Shown here one piece after another: positions 34,495-42,474 of a stretch of 64,000 nt of DNA. The notes beneath the pieces were generated by a model. The model saw nothing but the letters and a program-made list of their open reading frames with translations, was not told the DNA's origin and did not search any database. Origin of the DNA: Mycobacteroides sp. LB1 (lineage in GTDB: Bacteria; Actinomycetota; Actinomycetes; Mycobacteriales; Mycobacteriaceae); assembly GCF_013449725.1 (NCBI RefSeq), contig NZ_JACCFF010000001.1, positions 1,240,001 through 1,304,000 of the forward strand, written 5' to 3'. The translations under genes were made by a program, and so were the position numbers. Every line of letters begins with the position of its first letter. Positions within the stretch are counted from its first letter, which is position 1.

Positions 34495-35196
34495 ATGCCT
34501 CAGGTGCGTGCCGCGTATTTCAAGAAGACAGCGCGCTCGGTGATCCTGGCCGCCACCCTCGCCACCGCGTTGTCCGGGTGCAGCGTCTACCAAACACTCA
34601 CCAAGCCCACGGAGACCGTCGTGACGACGCCGGCAGCAATACAGGCCACTGACCAGGATCAGATCCGTGACGTGACGGGGCAGATGGGGAAGGCCCTCGG
34701 CGGTCTTGACCTGTTCGCCGCCAATGCGCTGACCTGCCCGCGCTATCAGGTGTCCAGTCGCACCGCCGACGAGAACCTCGTCCCCTCGATCAATTCCTGG
34801 AAGGGCTCCGAGGAGGCGCTGATGTACGGCGACACCTCCACGCTTTCCAGCCAGGTGTCACAACGGTTCCCGAGCGCCGGTGGAAGCGAGCGCGCCGCCC
34901 TCGTCAAGACCATTGTCAACCGCGACCAGTTCGCCTACTCGGCCACGGTGTTGCAGGTGATCCGCGAGTCCACCACGGTCGAGAAGTTCGCGATCGACAA
35001 CATCAAAATTGTCGGTGACACCGCCACGGGCGATATCACCGCGACGTACAGCATCGGCGGAGCCGCTACGCAGACCCAGACCAAGTCGAATCAGTTCCGG
35101 AAAGAGGGCGGCAAGTGGTCGTGGTGCCAACAACCGCCGCCGGGAGCCTTCACTCAATGGACGGCATCCGCGTCGGCGCCGTCGGCGGCGCAGTAG
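34495..35196 (+). CDS. Secreted lipoprotein, 233 aa
   Basis: A signal sequence at residues 1-29 ends in a lipobox, ALSGC, so Cys30 should be lipidated. The mature domain has an alpha-plus-beta pattern with IDNIKIVGDTATGDITATYS near 163 and KEGGKWSWC near 204, reminiscent of NTF2-like or MTB12-like exported proteins. I cannot name the family with certainty. A GGGGAAGG ribosome-binding site precedes the ATG. The C-terminus ends in a short Ala/Ser-rich tail. Confidence 0.75.
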   Translation: MPQVRAAYFKKTARSVILAATLATALSGCSVYQTLTKPTETVVTTPAAIQATDQDQIRDVTGQMGKALGGLDLFAANALTCPRYQVSSRTADENLVPSINSWKGSEEALMYGDTSTLSSQVSQRFPSAGGSERAALVKTIVNRDQFAYSATVLQVIRESTTVEKFAIDNIKIVGDTATGDITATYSIGGAATQTQTKSNQFRKEGGKWSWCQQPPPGAFTQWTASASAPSAAQ

Positions 35197-35249
35197 TTCA
35201 CGGGTAGCTTCGACCGACCGCACACCGAGCGGCCTCTAGAGTCGGAGCC

Positions 35250-36182
35250 ATGACGCAGGACGATGGGCAGACCACCAATCCCTTTGACCCCACGCGCTGG
35301 CAGCCGGTCGCGGGATTCGAGGACCTGACCGATATCACCTATCACCGGCACGTCGACCAGGGCGTCAAAAGGGGAACCGTCCGGATCGCGTTCGACCGGC
35401 CCGAGGTACGCAACGCCTTCCGACCCCATACCGTGGACGAGCTGTACCGCACCCTCGATCACGCGCGGATGACCTCCGATGTCGGCGCGGTCCTACTCAC
35501 CGGGAACGGCCCCAGCCCCAAGGACGGCGGCTGGGCATTCTGTTCCGGCGGCGATCAGCGGATCAGGGGCCGCACCGGGTACCAGTACGCCGGGGGCGAG
35601 ACCGCCGAAACCGTCGACCCCGGTCGTGCGGGACGTCTGCACATCCTCGAGGTACAACGGCTCATCCGCTTCATGCCAAAGGTGGTGATCGCCTTGGTGA
35701 ATGGCTGGGCCGCCGGCGGTGGACACAGCCTGCACGTCGTGTGCGACCTGACATTGGCCAGCCGCGAACACGCCCGCTTCAAGCAGACCGACGCCGATGT
35801 GGGCAGCTTCGACGGCGGCTACGGCAGCGCATACCTAGCCAAGATGGTTGGCCAGAAGTTCGCCCGCGAAATCTTCTTCCTGGGCCGGCCGTACACCGCC
35901 GAACAGATGCATCGCATGGGCGCCGTCAACGAGGTCGTCGACCACGAACACCTGGAGACGGTCGCACTGGAGTGGGCTGACACCATCAACGAAAAGTCAC
36001 CTCAGGCACAACGGATGCTCAAGTACGCCTTCAACCTCGCCGATGACGGGCTGGTCGGACAGCAGCTATTCGCAGGGGAGGCAACACGATTGGCCTACAT
36101 GACCGACGAGGCCGTCGAGGGCCGCGACTCGTTCCTGGAAAAGCGCAAGCCCGACTGGTCGCCCTACCCCTGGCACTACTAG
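35250..36182 (+). CDS. menB: 1,4-Dihydroxy-2-naphthoyl-CoA synthase MenB, 310 aa
   Basis: Crotonase-fold enzyme that closes the second ring of menaquinone. CSGGDQRIRG near residue 97 and GWAAGGGHSLHVVCDLTLAS near 151 form the oxyanion hole. SFDGGYGS near 189 is the MenB-specific catalytic segment. KPDWSPYPWHY at the C-terminus is the usual MenB end. The long N-terminus is normal in mycobacteria (Rv0548c). Its TAG overlaps the convergent SDR stop in CTAG. Confidence 0.95.
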   Translation: MTQDDGQTTNPFDPTRWQPVAGFEDLTDITYHRHVDQGVKRGTVRIAFDRPEVRNAFRPHTVDELYRTLDHARMTSDVGAVLLTGNGPSPKDGGWAFCSGGDQRIRGRTGYQYAGGETAETVDPGRAGRLHILEVQRLIRFMPKVVIALVNGWAAGGGHSLHVVCDLTLASREHARFKQTDADVGSFDGGYGSAYLAKMVGQKFAREIFFLGRPYTAEQMHRMGAVNEVVDHEHLETVALEWADTINEKSPQAQRMLKYAFNLADDGLVGQQLFAGEATRLAYMTDEAVEGRDSFLEKRKPDWSPYPWHY

Positions 36183-37009
36183 GACCGCTGCATCCAGAAG
36201 TCGAGTTCGAGCTCCTCTTCGGCGCACTGGCGATACTTCGAGAAGTCGGTGACGCCCGACTCGGTGAGTATCTCGTCGTCGATGAAGCAGTTTCCGGTGA
36301 CCTCACGGCTGGGTTTGGTGAGGATCTCGTGCGCGGCGTCGGCCATGATCTCGGCAGAACGACAGCGGGCAACCAGCTCCGCACCGAGGATGTTCCGGAT
36401 GGCGGCGGTGTCGATAGTGGTACGCGGCCAGAGCGCATTCGACGCGATTCCGTAGCTGCGCAGCTCGGCAGCCAACCCAATTGCCACCAGGCTCATGGAG
36501 AACTTGGAAATCGTGTACGCGGTGGTGGTCTGGTCGAACCACTTGGCGTCCAAGGTGATTGGCGGTGACAGCGTCAGAATGTGCGGATTTTCCGACTCCT
36601 TGAGCGCACCGATCGCAGACTTGGACAGCGAGAAGGCACCCCGCGCATTGATGTCCTGCATCAGGTCGTATGCCTTCATCGAAATCGATTCCGAGGGAGC
36701 GAGGTTCAGGGCACTGGCATTGTTGACCACGATGTCGATCCCGCCGAACTTCTCGACCGTCTGAGCCACCGCCGAAATCACCACATCGTCGTCGCGGACG
36801 TCGCCGAGAATGGGCAGCGCCTGGCCGCCGGCGGCTTCGATCTCCTCGGCAGCGGTGTAGATGGTGCCGGGAAGCTTGGGATGCGGCTCCGCGGTCTTCG
36901 CCATGATCGCGACGTTCGCACCGTCTCGGGCCGCGCGCAACGCGATGGCCAGGCCGATTCCGCGGCTGCCTCCCGACATGATGATGGTCTTACCTGCCAG
37001 CGATCCCAT
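36179..37009 (-). CDS. SDR family oxidoreductase (HSDL2-like), 276 aa
   Basis: The cofactor motif SGGSRGIG is near residue 12, followed by IMAKTAEPHPKLPGTIYTA, a long insert typical of the HSDL2/citronellal dehydrogenase-like subgroup. NNAS near 91, a Ser in LTLSPP near 142 and YTISK near 160 complete the active site. CTAG at its 3' end is shared with the menB stop. A 14-bp perfect palindrome lies about 25 bp upstream of the ATG. It is divergent from another SDR gene. The substrate is unknown. Confidence 0.88.
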   Translation of the reverse strand: MGSLAGKTIIMSGGSRGIGLAIALRAARDGANVAIMAKTAEPHPKLPGTIYTAAEEIEAAGGQALPILGDVRDDDVVISAVAQTVEKFGGIDIVVNNASALNLAPSESISMKAYDLMQDINARGAFSLSKSAIGALKESENPHILTLSPPITLDAKWFDQTTTAYTISKFSMSLVAIGLAAELRSYGIASNALWPRTTIDTAAIRNILGAELVARCRSAEIMADAAHEILTKPSREVTGNCFIDDEILTESGVTDFSKYRQCAEEELELDFWMQRS

Positions 37010-37034
37010 AGCTACATCCTTGTCGTCAGATGGT

Positions 37035-37048
37035 TGGTGAGCTCACCA
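37035..37048. promoter_or_regulatory. 14-bp perfect palindrome TGGTGAGCTCACCA
   Basis: The palindrome is upstream of the HSDL2-like SDR (start 37009) in the divergent gap 37010-37210. It is a candidate operator. The rest of the gap holds the second palindrome at 37202-37221 and nothing else that I recognise. Confidence 0.45.
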
Positions 37049-37201
37049 TAAGTCACGGGTCTCTCACTTCTTGAACAGCGTGTCTGGAAAATTGGGACAG
37101 GTTGCGCCCCTAAGCAATTGCCGAGAAACCTCGATCAGCGACAGCCACGAGACGTAAGTCACGAGGCCCGGCGGTACGCATCCACCCAAAGGGGCATACG
37201 A

Positions 37202-37221
37202 TTCTTACTCGTGAGTAAGAA
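37202..37221. promoter_or_regulatory. 20-bp perfect palindrome covering the SDR start codon
   Basis: TTCTTACTC (37202-37210), GT, GAGTAAGAA (37213-37221). The GTG start codon (37211-37213) of the SDR is in its centre. TACGAT at 37197-37202 is a plausible -10. The symmetry and length fit a TetR-type operator placed to block initiation. Confidence 0.65.
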
Positions 37222-38095
37222 CTCGGTGAGCAAGCGGCTCAGCACTGCTTTTGCCCGCGCGCTAATGCAGCCTTTCCCCAGCCCGTCGCTAGTCCGGGCC
37301 AAGTTTGATGCAAGCTACGGCGCATCCGTCAAGGACAAGCGTGTCCTCATCACCGGCGCATCCTCGGGCATCGGCGAGGAAGCGGCGTATCAGTTCGGAA
37401 AGCTTGGCGCCAAGGTCATCGTGGTGGCCCGTCGCGAAGACCTGCTCAACGAGGTCGCCGCGCGTATCACCGCCGCCGGTGGCACCGCCGACGCCATCAC
37501 CTGCGACCTGTCCGATCTGGATGCCATCGACAAGCTGGTGGAGACCGTGAACGAGCGCCATGGCGGCGTCGACATCCTGGTCAACAATGCAGGGCGTTCC
37601 ATCCGGCGCAAAACCCACGAATCTCTGGACCGCTGGCATGACGCCGAGCGCACCATGCAGCTCAACTACTTCTCACCGCTGCGGCTTATCCGCGGTTTCG
37701 CCCCCGGCATGGTCGAGCGCCGCGGCGGGCACATCATCAACGTCGCCACCTGGGGTGTGCTCAACGACGTCGTTCCCCAGTTCGCCGTCTATAACGCCTC
37801 CAAGGCCGCGCTTTCGACGGTCAGCCGGATCGTCGACGCCGAATACGGCAAGTACAACGTGCACACCACCACGCTGTACTTCCCCCTGGTCCGCACCCCG
37901 ATGATCGCGCCGACCGCGGAGTACACGAACGCGGCAGCGCTGACCTCCGCGGAAGCCGCCGAGTGGATGGTGCTGGCGGCAAGAACCCGGCCGGTGCGCA
38001 TCGCCCCACGGTTCTCTGTGCTGGCCGCTGCAACCAACGCCGTGGCACCCTCGCTGGTGACAAAGGTCGCGGCTTCCGCGCGCGAAGCCCTCTAA
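37211..38095 (+). CDS. SDR family oxidoreductase (Rv0547c-like), 294 aa
   Basis: An N-terminal segment of about 38 residues precedes the Rossmann motif TGASSGIG near residue 46. NNAGRSIRR is near 125. The active site has YNASK near 195, but the usual Ser is apparently Thr in NVATWG. The length of 294 aa and the position next to the VOC gene match the Rv0547c-Rv0546c order in M. tuberculosis. GTG 37211 is used; it sits within a perfect palindrome. A hairpin starts 4 nt after its stop. Confidence 0.86.
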   Translation: MSKNSVSKRLSTAFARALMQPFPSPSLVRAKFDASYGASVKDKRVLITGASSGIGEEAAYQFGKLGAKVIVVARREDLLNEVAARITAAGGTADAITCDLSDLDAIDKLVETVNERHGGVDILVNNAGRSIRRKTHESLDRWHDAERTMQLNYFSPLRLIRGFAPGMVERRGGHIINVATWGVLNDVVPQFAVYNASKAALSTVSRIVDAEYGKYNVHTTTLYFPLVRTPMIAPTAEYTNAAALTSAEAAEWMVLAARTRPVRIAPRFSVLAAATNAVAPSLVTKVAASAREAL

Positions 38096-38098
38096 TAT

Positions 38099-38131
38099 TC
38101 TCCATCCCCGTGGTAAACACGGGGATGGAGA
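38099..38131 (+). promoter_or_regulatory. 14-bp perfect hairpin sequestering the start codon of the VOC gene
   Basis: TCTCCATCCCCGTG (38099-38112), loop GTAAA, CACGGGGATGGAGA (38118-38131). The ATG at 38125-38127 is inside the right arm, and the GGGG just before it is the only ribosome-binding candidate. The hairpin begins 4 nt after the SDR stop. It could couple translation, act as an RNA switch or end the SDR transcript. Confidence 0.65.
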
Positions 38132-38511
38132 TTCTGTCCAGCCGAATATTGTTGCGGCCTAAGGACTATGACACGACCTTGGCGTTCTACCGAGACACGC
38201 TGGGGCTTGCCGTCGCGCGCGACTACGGGGCTGGCATGGTGTTCTTCGCGGGGCAATCCCTCATCGAGATCGCCGGACACGGCCGCACAGACGGCCACCC
38301 GGCGGTATTTCCGGGTGCGCTCTGGCTCCAGGTACGCGACGTATACGCAACCCAGACCGACCTCGAGAGCCGCGGGGCATCGATCACCCGTGCCGCGCAA
38401 CAGGAACCGTGGGGCCTACATGAAATGCATGTCGCCGCCCCCGATGGCGTCACGCTGATCTTCGTGCAGATACCGCCGGACCACCCTCTACGCAAAGACA
38501 CCCGGCGGTAG
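38125..38511 (+). CDS. VOC/glyoxalase-like protein (Rv0546c-like), 128 aa
   Basis: A vicinal oxygen chelate domain. The N-terminus SRILLRPKDYDTTLAFYRDT and ALWLQVRDV, with EPWGLHEMHVAAPDG near 93, are conserved with Rv0546c, which supports the ATG at 38125. Glu residues in QSLIEIAG and HEMHV may serve as metal ligands. The substrate is unknown. The ATG is inside a hairpin and the stop is inside a terminator hairpin, an unusual layout. Confidence 0.85.
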   Translation: MEILSSRILLRPKDYDTTLAFYRDTLGLAVARDYGAGMVFFAGQSLIEIAGHGRTDGHPAVFPGALWLQVRDVYATQTDLESRGASITRAAQQEPWGLHEMHVAAPDGVTLIFVQIPPDHPLRKDTRR

Positions 38512-38528
38512 CGCCCGCCGGGTGTCTT
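38495..38528. terminator. 14-bp perfect hairpin at the end of the VOC gene
   Basis: AAGACACCCGGCGG (38495-38508) and CCGCCGGGTGTCTT (38515-38528) flank a 6-nt loop that contains the TAG stop (38509-38511). The next gene is convergent, so termination is the likely role. There is no T-run, which is usual for mycobacteria. Confidence 0.75.
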
Positions 38529-38540
38529 GTGAGATGCCGT

Positions 38541-38572
38541 GTTACTTCTTGAGGACCGTTACTTCTTGAGGA
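38541..38572. repeat. 15-bp direct repeat at the 3' end of the small membrane gene
   Basis: GTTACTTCTTGAGGA occurs at 38541-38555 and again at 38558-38572. The second copy carries the last codons and stop (LKK, TAA) of the minus-strand gene, so the gene end has been duplicated in tandem with a 17-bp period. The protein is not altered. Confidence 0.8.
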
Positions 38573-38840
38573 ACGGGAAAAGGTCGACTCCCGTGTGGTG
38601 GATGATCGTGGTCCGGGTGATCCAGAGGATGGCAAGCACGACAACCGCACTCACCAGCGTGAAGAGCGCAAGCCCCAGGAACTTGACGGCCGGGTTGGGC
38701 GCCGTGACGGTGCCGTCGTCATTTGCCCCGCCCGAGCCCGTGGAGAAGGCGACCAAGCCTGCGGCGAAGACGGCGGGCAGGCCTGCACCGAGGATCAATC
38801 CCACGGCGAGCACCTTGAGGATGGATTCTGCGTAGTTCAT
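38559..38840 (-). CDS. Small two-helix membrane protein (Rv0544c-like), 93 aa
   Basis: Two transmembrane helices at residues 8-32 and 53-76, joined by a Gly/Asn/Asp-rich loop. The C-terminus TGVDLFPFLKK is conserved among mycobacterial homologues as far as I recall. It lies 28 bp downstream of pitA on the same strand, so it may support phosphate uptake or simply share the transcript. The ATG at 38840 is preceded by GAAGGAATC. Confidence 0.8.
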   Translation of the reverse strand: MNYAESILKVLAVGLILGAGLPAVFAAGLVAFSTGSGGANDDGTVTAPNPAVKFLGLALFTLVSAVVVLAILWITRTTIIHHTGVDLFPFLKK

Positions 38841-38868
38841 CGAAGATTCCTTCTGTTCGCTGGGTTGA

Positions 38869-40164
38869 TCAGACCGAAGCCGTGTCGGCGGTGGAGCCGG
38901 TCTTGTCCTTCGCGGGCGCCTGGGCCTCCACATCGCCACTGGCATCGACATCGAGCTCGCGGGCGTCGGCAGGCACGACCGAGTTGGTCGACTCGTCCCA
39001 ATCGGCGTTGACGTTGCTTGAGTCAACCTTCTGCTGCTGCGCACGCCACCACATGTAGCCGGACAGTGCGACCAACACGGCGAAGATGACGATCGCGCCG
39101 ACCAGCGGGGAGCTGACACCGGCCACAACGTGCGAGAGCCAGTAGGACAGCGCGCCAACGATTCCGGCGGCGGGCAGGGTGACCAGCCAAGCCAGCACCA
39201 TGCGGCCGGCGACGGCCCAGCGCACCTCGGCGCCCGGCTTGCCCACACCGCTACCGAGGATGGAACCGGTCGCGACGTGGGTGGTCGACAGCGCCATACC
39301 CGCAGCGCTGGAGCTCAGGATGATGGCGGCCGAGGATGCCTCGGCAGCCAGGCCCTGGGGCGACTCGATCTCGACGAGGCCCTTGCCCAGGGTGCGGATG
39401 ACGCGCCAACCGCCGAGGTAGGTGCCCAGGCCGATCGCGAGCGCGCAGCTGGCGATGATCCAGAACGGCAGCCCCTGCTCCTTGACGTTGCCGGTCAGAT
39501 GGCCGGTCGTGATGAGCGCCAAGGCGATAACGCCCATGGTCTTCTGCGCATCGTTTGTGCCGTGCGACAGCGCGACGAGGGACGCGGTGGCGATCTGGCC
39601 CCAGCGGAAGCCCTCTTCCCGACGCTTCTTCACCACGTTGCGAGTAATGCGGTAGACCAGCCAGGTACCGGCCGCGGCCACCAGGCCCGCGATGAGCGGG
39701 GCCGCAACCGCGGGAATCAGCACCTTCTGAACGACACCGTTCCAGTTGACGCCCGCAGTGCCGATGGCCGCGAGTCCCGCGCCGATCAATCCGCCGAAGA
39801 GGGCGTGCGAGGAGCTGGACGGGATGCCGAACAGCCAAGTCAACAGGTTCCAGAGGATGCCGCCGATGAGGCCGGAGAAGATGATCGTCAGCCCAGTGGA
39901 GGCGTCGATCGACGGTAGTAGGTGGCCCGTCTTGCTGTCCTGCACCTTGAGCACCGAGGTGGTGACGGTGAGGGCAACCTCGACGGACAGGAATGCACCG
40001 ACGAGGTTGAGGACGCCTGCCAGCAGTACCGCGGTCTTGGGCTTCAACGCGCCCGTCGCGATGGACGTCGCCATGGCGTTACCGGTGTCGTGGAACCCAT
40101 TGGTGAAGTCGAAGGCCAGTGCTGTTGCGATCAACAGCACCAGGATGATCATGGTTGCGTCCAT
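38869..40164 (-). CDS. pitA: Low-affinity phosphate transporter PitA, 431 aa
   Basis: An inorganic phosphate:H+ symporter of the PiT family. The duplicated family signature is seen as DFTNGFHDTGNAMATSI near residue 18 and ALSHGTNDAQKTMGVIAL near 226. About ten membrane helices. The C-terminal 60 residues are hydrophilic and acidic. It matches Rv0545c. I use the ATG at 40164; an extension to 40212 adds a tail not expected in the family. An inverted repeat lies at 40191-40220, just upstream. Confidence 0.94.
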   Translation of the reverse strand: MDATMIILVLLIATALAFDFTNGFHDTGNAMATSIATGALKPKTAVLLAGVLNLVGAFLSVEVALTVTTSVLKVQDSKTGHLLPSIDASTGLTIIFSGLIGGILWNLLTWLFGIPSSSSHALFGGLIGAGLAAIGTAGVNWNGVVQKVLIPAVAAPLIAGLVAAAGTWLVYRITRNVVKKRREEGFRWGQIATASLVALSHGTNDAQKTMGVIALALITTGHLTGNVKEQGLPFWIIASCALAIGLGTYLGGWRVIRTLGKGLVEIESPQGLAAEASSAAIILSSSAAGMALSTTHVATGSILGSGVGKPGAEVRWAVAGRMVLAWLVTLPAAGIVGALSYWLSHVVAGVSSPLVGAIVIFAVLVALSGYMWWRAQQQKVDSSNVNADWDESTNSVVPADARELDVDASGDVEAQAPAKDKTGSTADTASV

Positions 40165-40190
40165 GGCGCTAATTCTGGGGTAAAGGCCTT

Positions 40191-40220
40191 GACTTTGACC
40201 AGCTGATGACAATCAAAGTC
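40191..40220. promoter_or_regulatory. Inverted repeat GACTTTGA-N14-TCAAAGTC upstream of pitA
   Basis: Perfect 8-bp arms at 40191-40198 and 40213-40220 lie 27 bp before the pitA ATG. This could be a regulator site. It does not resemble the direct-repeat RegX3 boxes I know for phosphate genes. The remaining divergent gap to 40428 shows no other feature that I can support. Confidence 0.4.
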
Positions 40221-40428
40221 CGTGCCCTGACCGGCCAGTTTGGTATTTCCCGCAAGGAGTTCATATTCCGTTAACCTTTCGGGTGCTGACTGTTAGGACT
40301 GCGCGCCGGTTTCCACGCTGATTGCGGCTAGTTTTTGTCTGGCGACAACACAAGCCATCCGCACTACCATCGCTAGCAGTCGCCACGTACCAGGACGGCC
40401 GCCCGTCCCCTGTCAGGAGTTAGAGGCC

Positions 40429-40767
40429 GTGAACGCATTTCTGAACAAGATCGTCACCTGGCTTCGGGCGGGATACCCCGAAGGCGTCCCGCCGCCCGAC
40501 TATGTTCCCCTGCTGGCCCTGCTGGGGCGGCGTCTGAGTAATGACGAGGTCAAGACCGTGGCCAACGCGTTGATGACGCGTAGCGACTTCGACCATATCG
40601 ACATCGGCGTGCTCATCACCCAGCTCACCGACGAGCTGCCGAGCGAGGACGATATCGAGCGGGTACGCCAGCGACTGGCCAAAAAGGGTTGGCCCCTTGA
40701 TGATCCGCGTGAGCCCGCCGACCACGACGAGAACGGCTCCGATCAGGCCTCCGATCATCCGGCGTGA
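40429..40767 (+). CDS. DUF3349 protein (Rv0543c-like), 112 aa
   Basis: A small helical cytoplasmic protein. The pattern WLRAGYPEGVPPPDYVPLLA followed by LLGRRLSNDEV is the DUF3349 signature. It overlaps the menE start by 4 bp (GTGA), a link also conserved in M. tuberculosis (Rv0543c-menE). The C-terminus is Asp/His-rich. It starts at GTG 40429 after CAGGAG. The function is unknown. Confidence 0.85.
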   Translation: MNAFLNKIVTWLRAGYPEGVPPPDYVPLLALLGRRLSNDEVKTVANALMTRSDFDHIDIGVLITQLTDELPSEDDIERVRQRLAKKGWPLDDPREPADHDENGSDQASDHPA

Positions 40768-41912
40768 CACATCTGCTGCGCGCCCTGCCCGTCCCCAGCG
40801 GGCAGACGATGCTCGGCCTGCTCCCCCGCCTCGCTGAGCTGCTGGACGGCCGCGGCGACGCCGTGCTGCCGGTGCCTGCCGATGACACCGATCAGGCACA
40901 TTTCCTCGCCTCCGAACTGTCCGCCGACGAACCCATCGCCGAGGACGTCGCAGTGGTGGTGTCGACCTCCGGCACAACGGGAAAACCCAAGGGCGCCATG
41001 CTCACTGGCGGCGCCCTCGCTGCCAGTGGATGGGCTACGCACGCACGCCTGGGCGGTACCGGCCAATGGCTGCTCGCGCTGCCACCCCATCACATCGCCG
41101 GAATGCAGGTGCTGCTGCGCAGCATCCAGGCCGGAACCGAACCCGTGGTACTCGACGTCTCGGCCGGTTTCTCCGTACCCGACTTCGTGCGGGCGGCCGC
41201 CGAGATGACCGGGAATCGGCGGTATATCTCCTTAGTGGCAACACAATTGGTCAAGACCCTGGACGACCCGGCAGCATCGGAGGCACTTGCCTCCTTCGAT
41301 GCGGTCCTCCTGGGCGGTGGTCCTCTACCCGCCCCTGTCGCCGTTCGGGCGGCCCAAGCGCGAGTCCCGGTGGTACGGACCTACGGCATGAGCGAGACCT
41401 GTGGGGGATGCGTGTACGACGGCGTTGCCCTCAATGGCGTCGTGGTGCGCATCGGTCCGGAGGGGCGGATCAGCCTCGGCGGCACCACGGTGGCGGCCGG
41501 ATATCGAAACATGCCCGACCACAAGTCTTTTGCGGACCCAGGGTGGTTCCACACCGATGACTTCGGCGAGTTCGACAACGGACGGCTACGAGTATTGGGA
41601 CGGTTGGACGAGGCGATCGGCACCGGTGGGCTCACCGTGGTGCCCCAGGTGGTCGAGGCCGCTCTTGCCGCCCATCCGCTGGTCGCCGAGTGCGCGGTGT
41701 TCGGTGTGCCCGATGACCGACTCGGCCAGCGTGTCGCCGTCGCGGTGGTGCCGTCTCCGGAGGGCACTCCGACCCTCGATGATCTCCGGGCACATGTCAC
41801 GGCCGCGCTCGATGGCACCGCTGCACCGCGTGAACTGCACGTCGTCGACGAACTACCCCGCCGCGGGATCGGGAAGCTGGACCGTCGCGCCCTCGTCAAA
41901 CGCTTCTCTTGA
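40764..41912 (+). CDS. menE: o-Succinylbenzoate-CoA ligase MenE, 382 aa
   Basis: An acyl-adenylate-forming enzyme that activates o-succinylbenzoate. The P-loop-like STSGTTGKPKGAML is near residue 71, followed by YGMSETCGG, GWFHTDDFGEF and GRLDEAIGTGG, the core motifs A3-A8. The C-terminal Lys in RRGIGKLDR completes the adenylation site. It is shorter than many MenE proteins but similar to Rv0542c. GTG start overlapping the DUF3349 stop. Confidence 0.94.
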   Translation: MTHLLRALPVPSGQTMLGLLPRLAELLDGRGDAVLPVPADDTDQAHFLASELSADEPIAEDVAVVVSTSGTTGKPKGAMLTGGALAASGWATHARLGGTGQWLLALPPHHIAGMQVLLRSIQAGTEPVVLDVSAGFSVPDFVRAAAEMTGNRRYISLVATQLVKTLDDPAASEALASFDAVLLGGGPLPAPVAVRAAQARVPVVRTYGMSETCGGCVYDGVALNGVVVRIGPEGRISLGGTTVAAGYRNMPDHKSFADPGWFHTDDFGEFDNGRLRVLGRLDEAIGTGGLTVVPQVVEAALAAHPLVAECAVFGVPDDRLGQRVAVAVVPSPEGTPTLDDLRAHVTAALDGTAAPRELHVVDELPRRGIGKLDRRALVKRFS

Positions 41913-41947
41913 CCTCCAGTGCACTTGAGTTCATAGCGTTGCCCACC

Positions 41948-42466
41948 ATGACACTCGAAAAGTTTGTCCTGGGTTCCGCGCCGCTGGTTCGGGACGGTGA
42001 ACAGGAGATCGTGAGCACCGCGGCCGGAAACAAGACCGGATTGGTGATGGATGCCGACGCGACGGGTGGGGCGGTCAGCGTGCTCAGCATCTATCTGCCG
42101 AAGGGTGCCGACGGTGCGGCCCCGCACTTCCACACCCGGTCCACTGAGCTGTTCTACCTGGTGTCGGGGCGACTGGAAATTCTGGCGGGAGATCGTATCG
42201 AGGTTCTTGAACAAGGCGACACCCTGCTGGTTCCACGGCTCATGCCGCACGCCTTCGGCGCCACCGCCGATAGCGATGCGAGCATCTTCACGGTGTTGTC
42301 CCCCGGCGTGCAGCGCTTCGATTACTTTCGGCTACTTGACCGAATCGTCCACAACAAAGCCGATATCAGCGAGCTCGAGGCCGCACCCGAGATGTATGAC
42401 AACCACTTCACCACGAGTCCGGTGTGGTCAGAGGGGCGCGGACTGTCGGCATTGGACGCCCGGTAG
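41948..42466 (+). CDS. Cupin domain protein, 172 aa
   Basis: A single cupin with HFHTRSTELFYLVSGRLEIL near residue 57 (metal-binding His/Glu motif 1) and PRLMPHAFG near 97 (motif 2). The C-terminal third is helical and may cap the barrel. It starts 35 bp after menE and could be in the same transcript. No substrate is evident; it is possibly a small-molecule dioxygenase or isomerase. Confidence 0.8.
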   Translation: MTLEKFVLGSAPLVRDGEQEIVSTAAGNKTGLVMDADATGGAVSVLSIYLPKGADGAAPHFHTRSTELFYLVSGRLEILAGDRIEVLEQGDTLLVPRLMPHAFGATADSDASIFTVLSPGVQRFDYFRLLDRIVHNKADISELEAAPEMYDNHFTTSPVWSEGRGLSALDAR

Positions 42467-42474
42467 CGCAGCGG

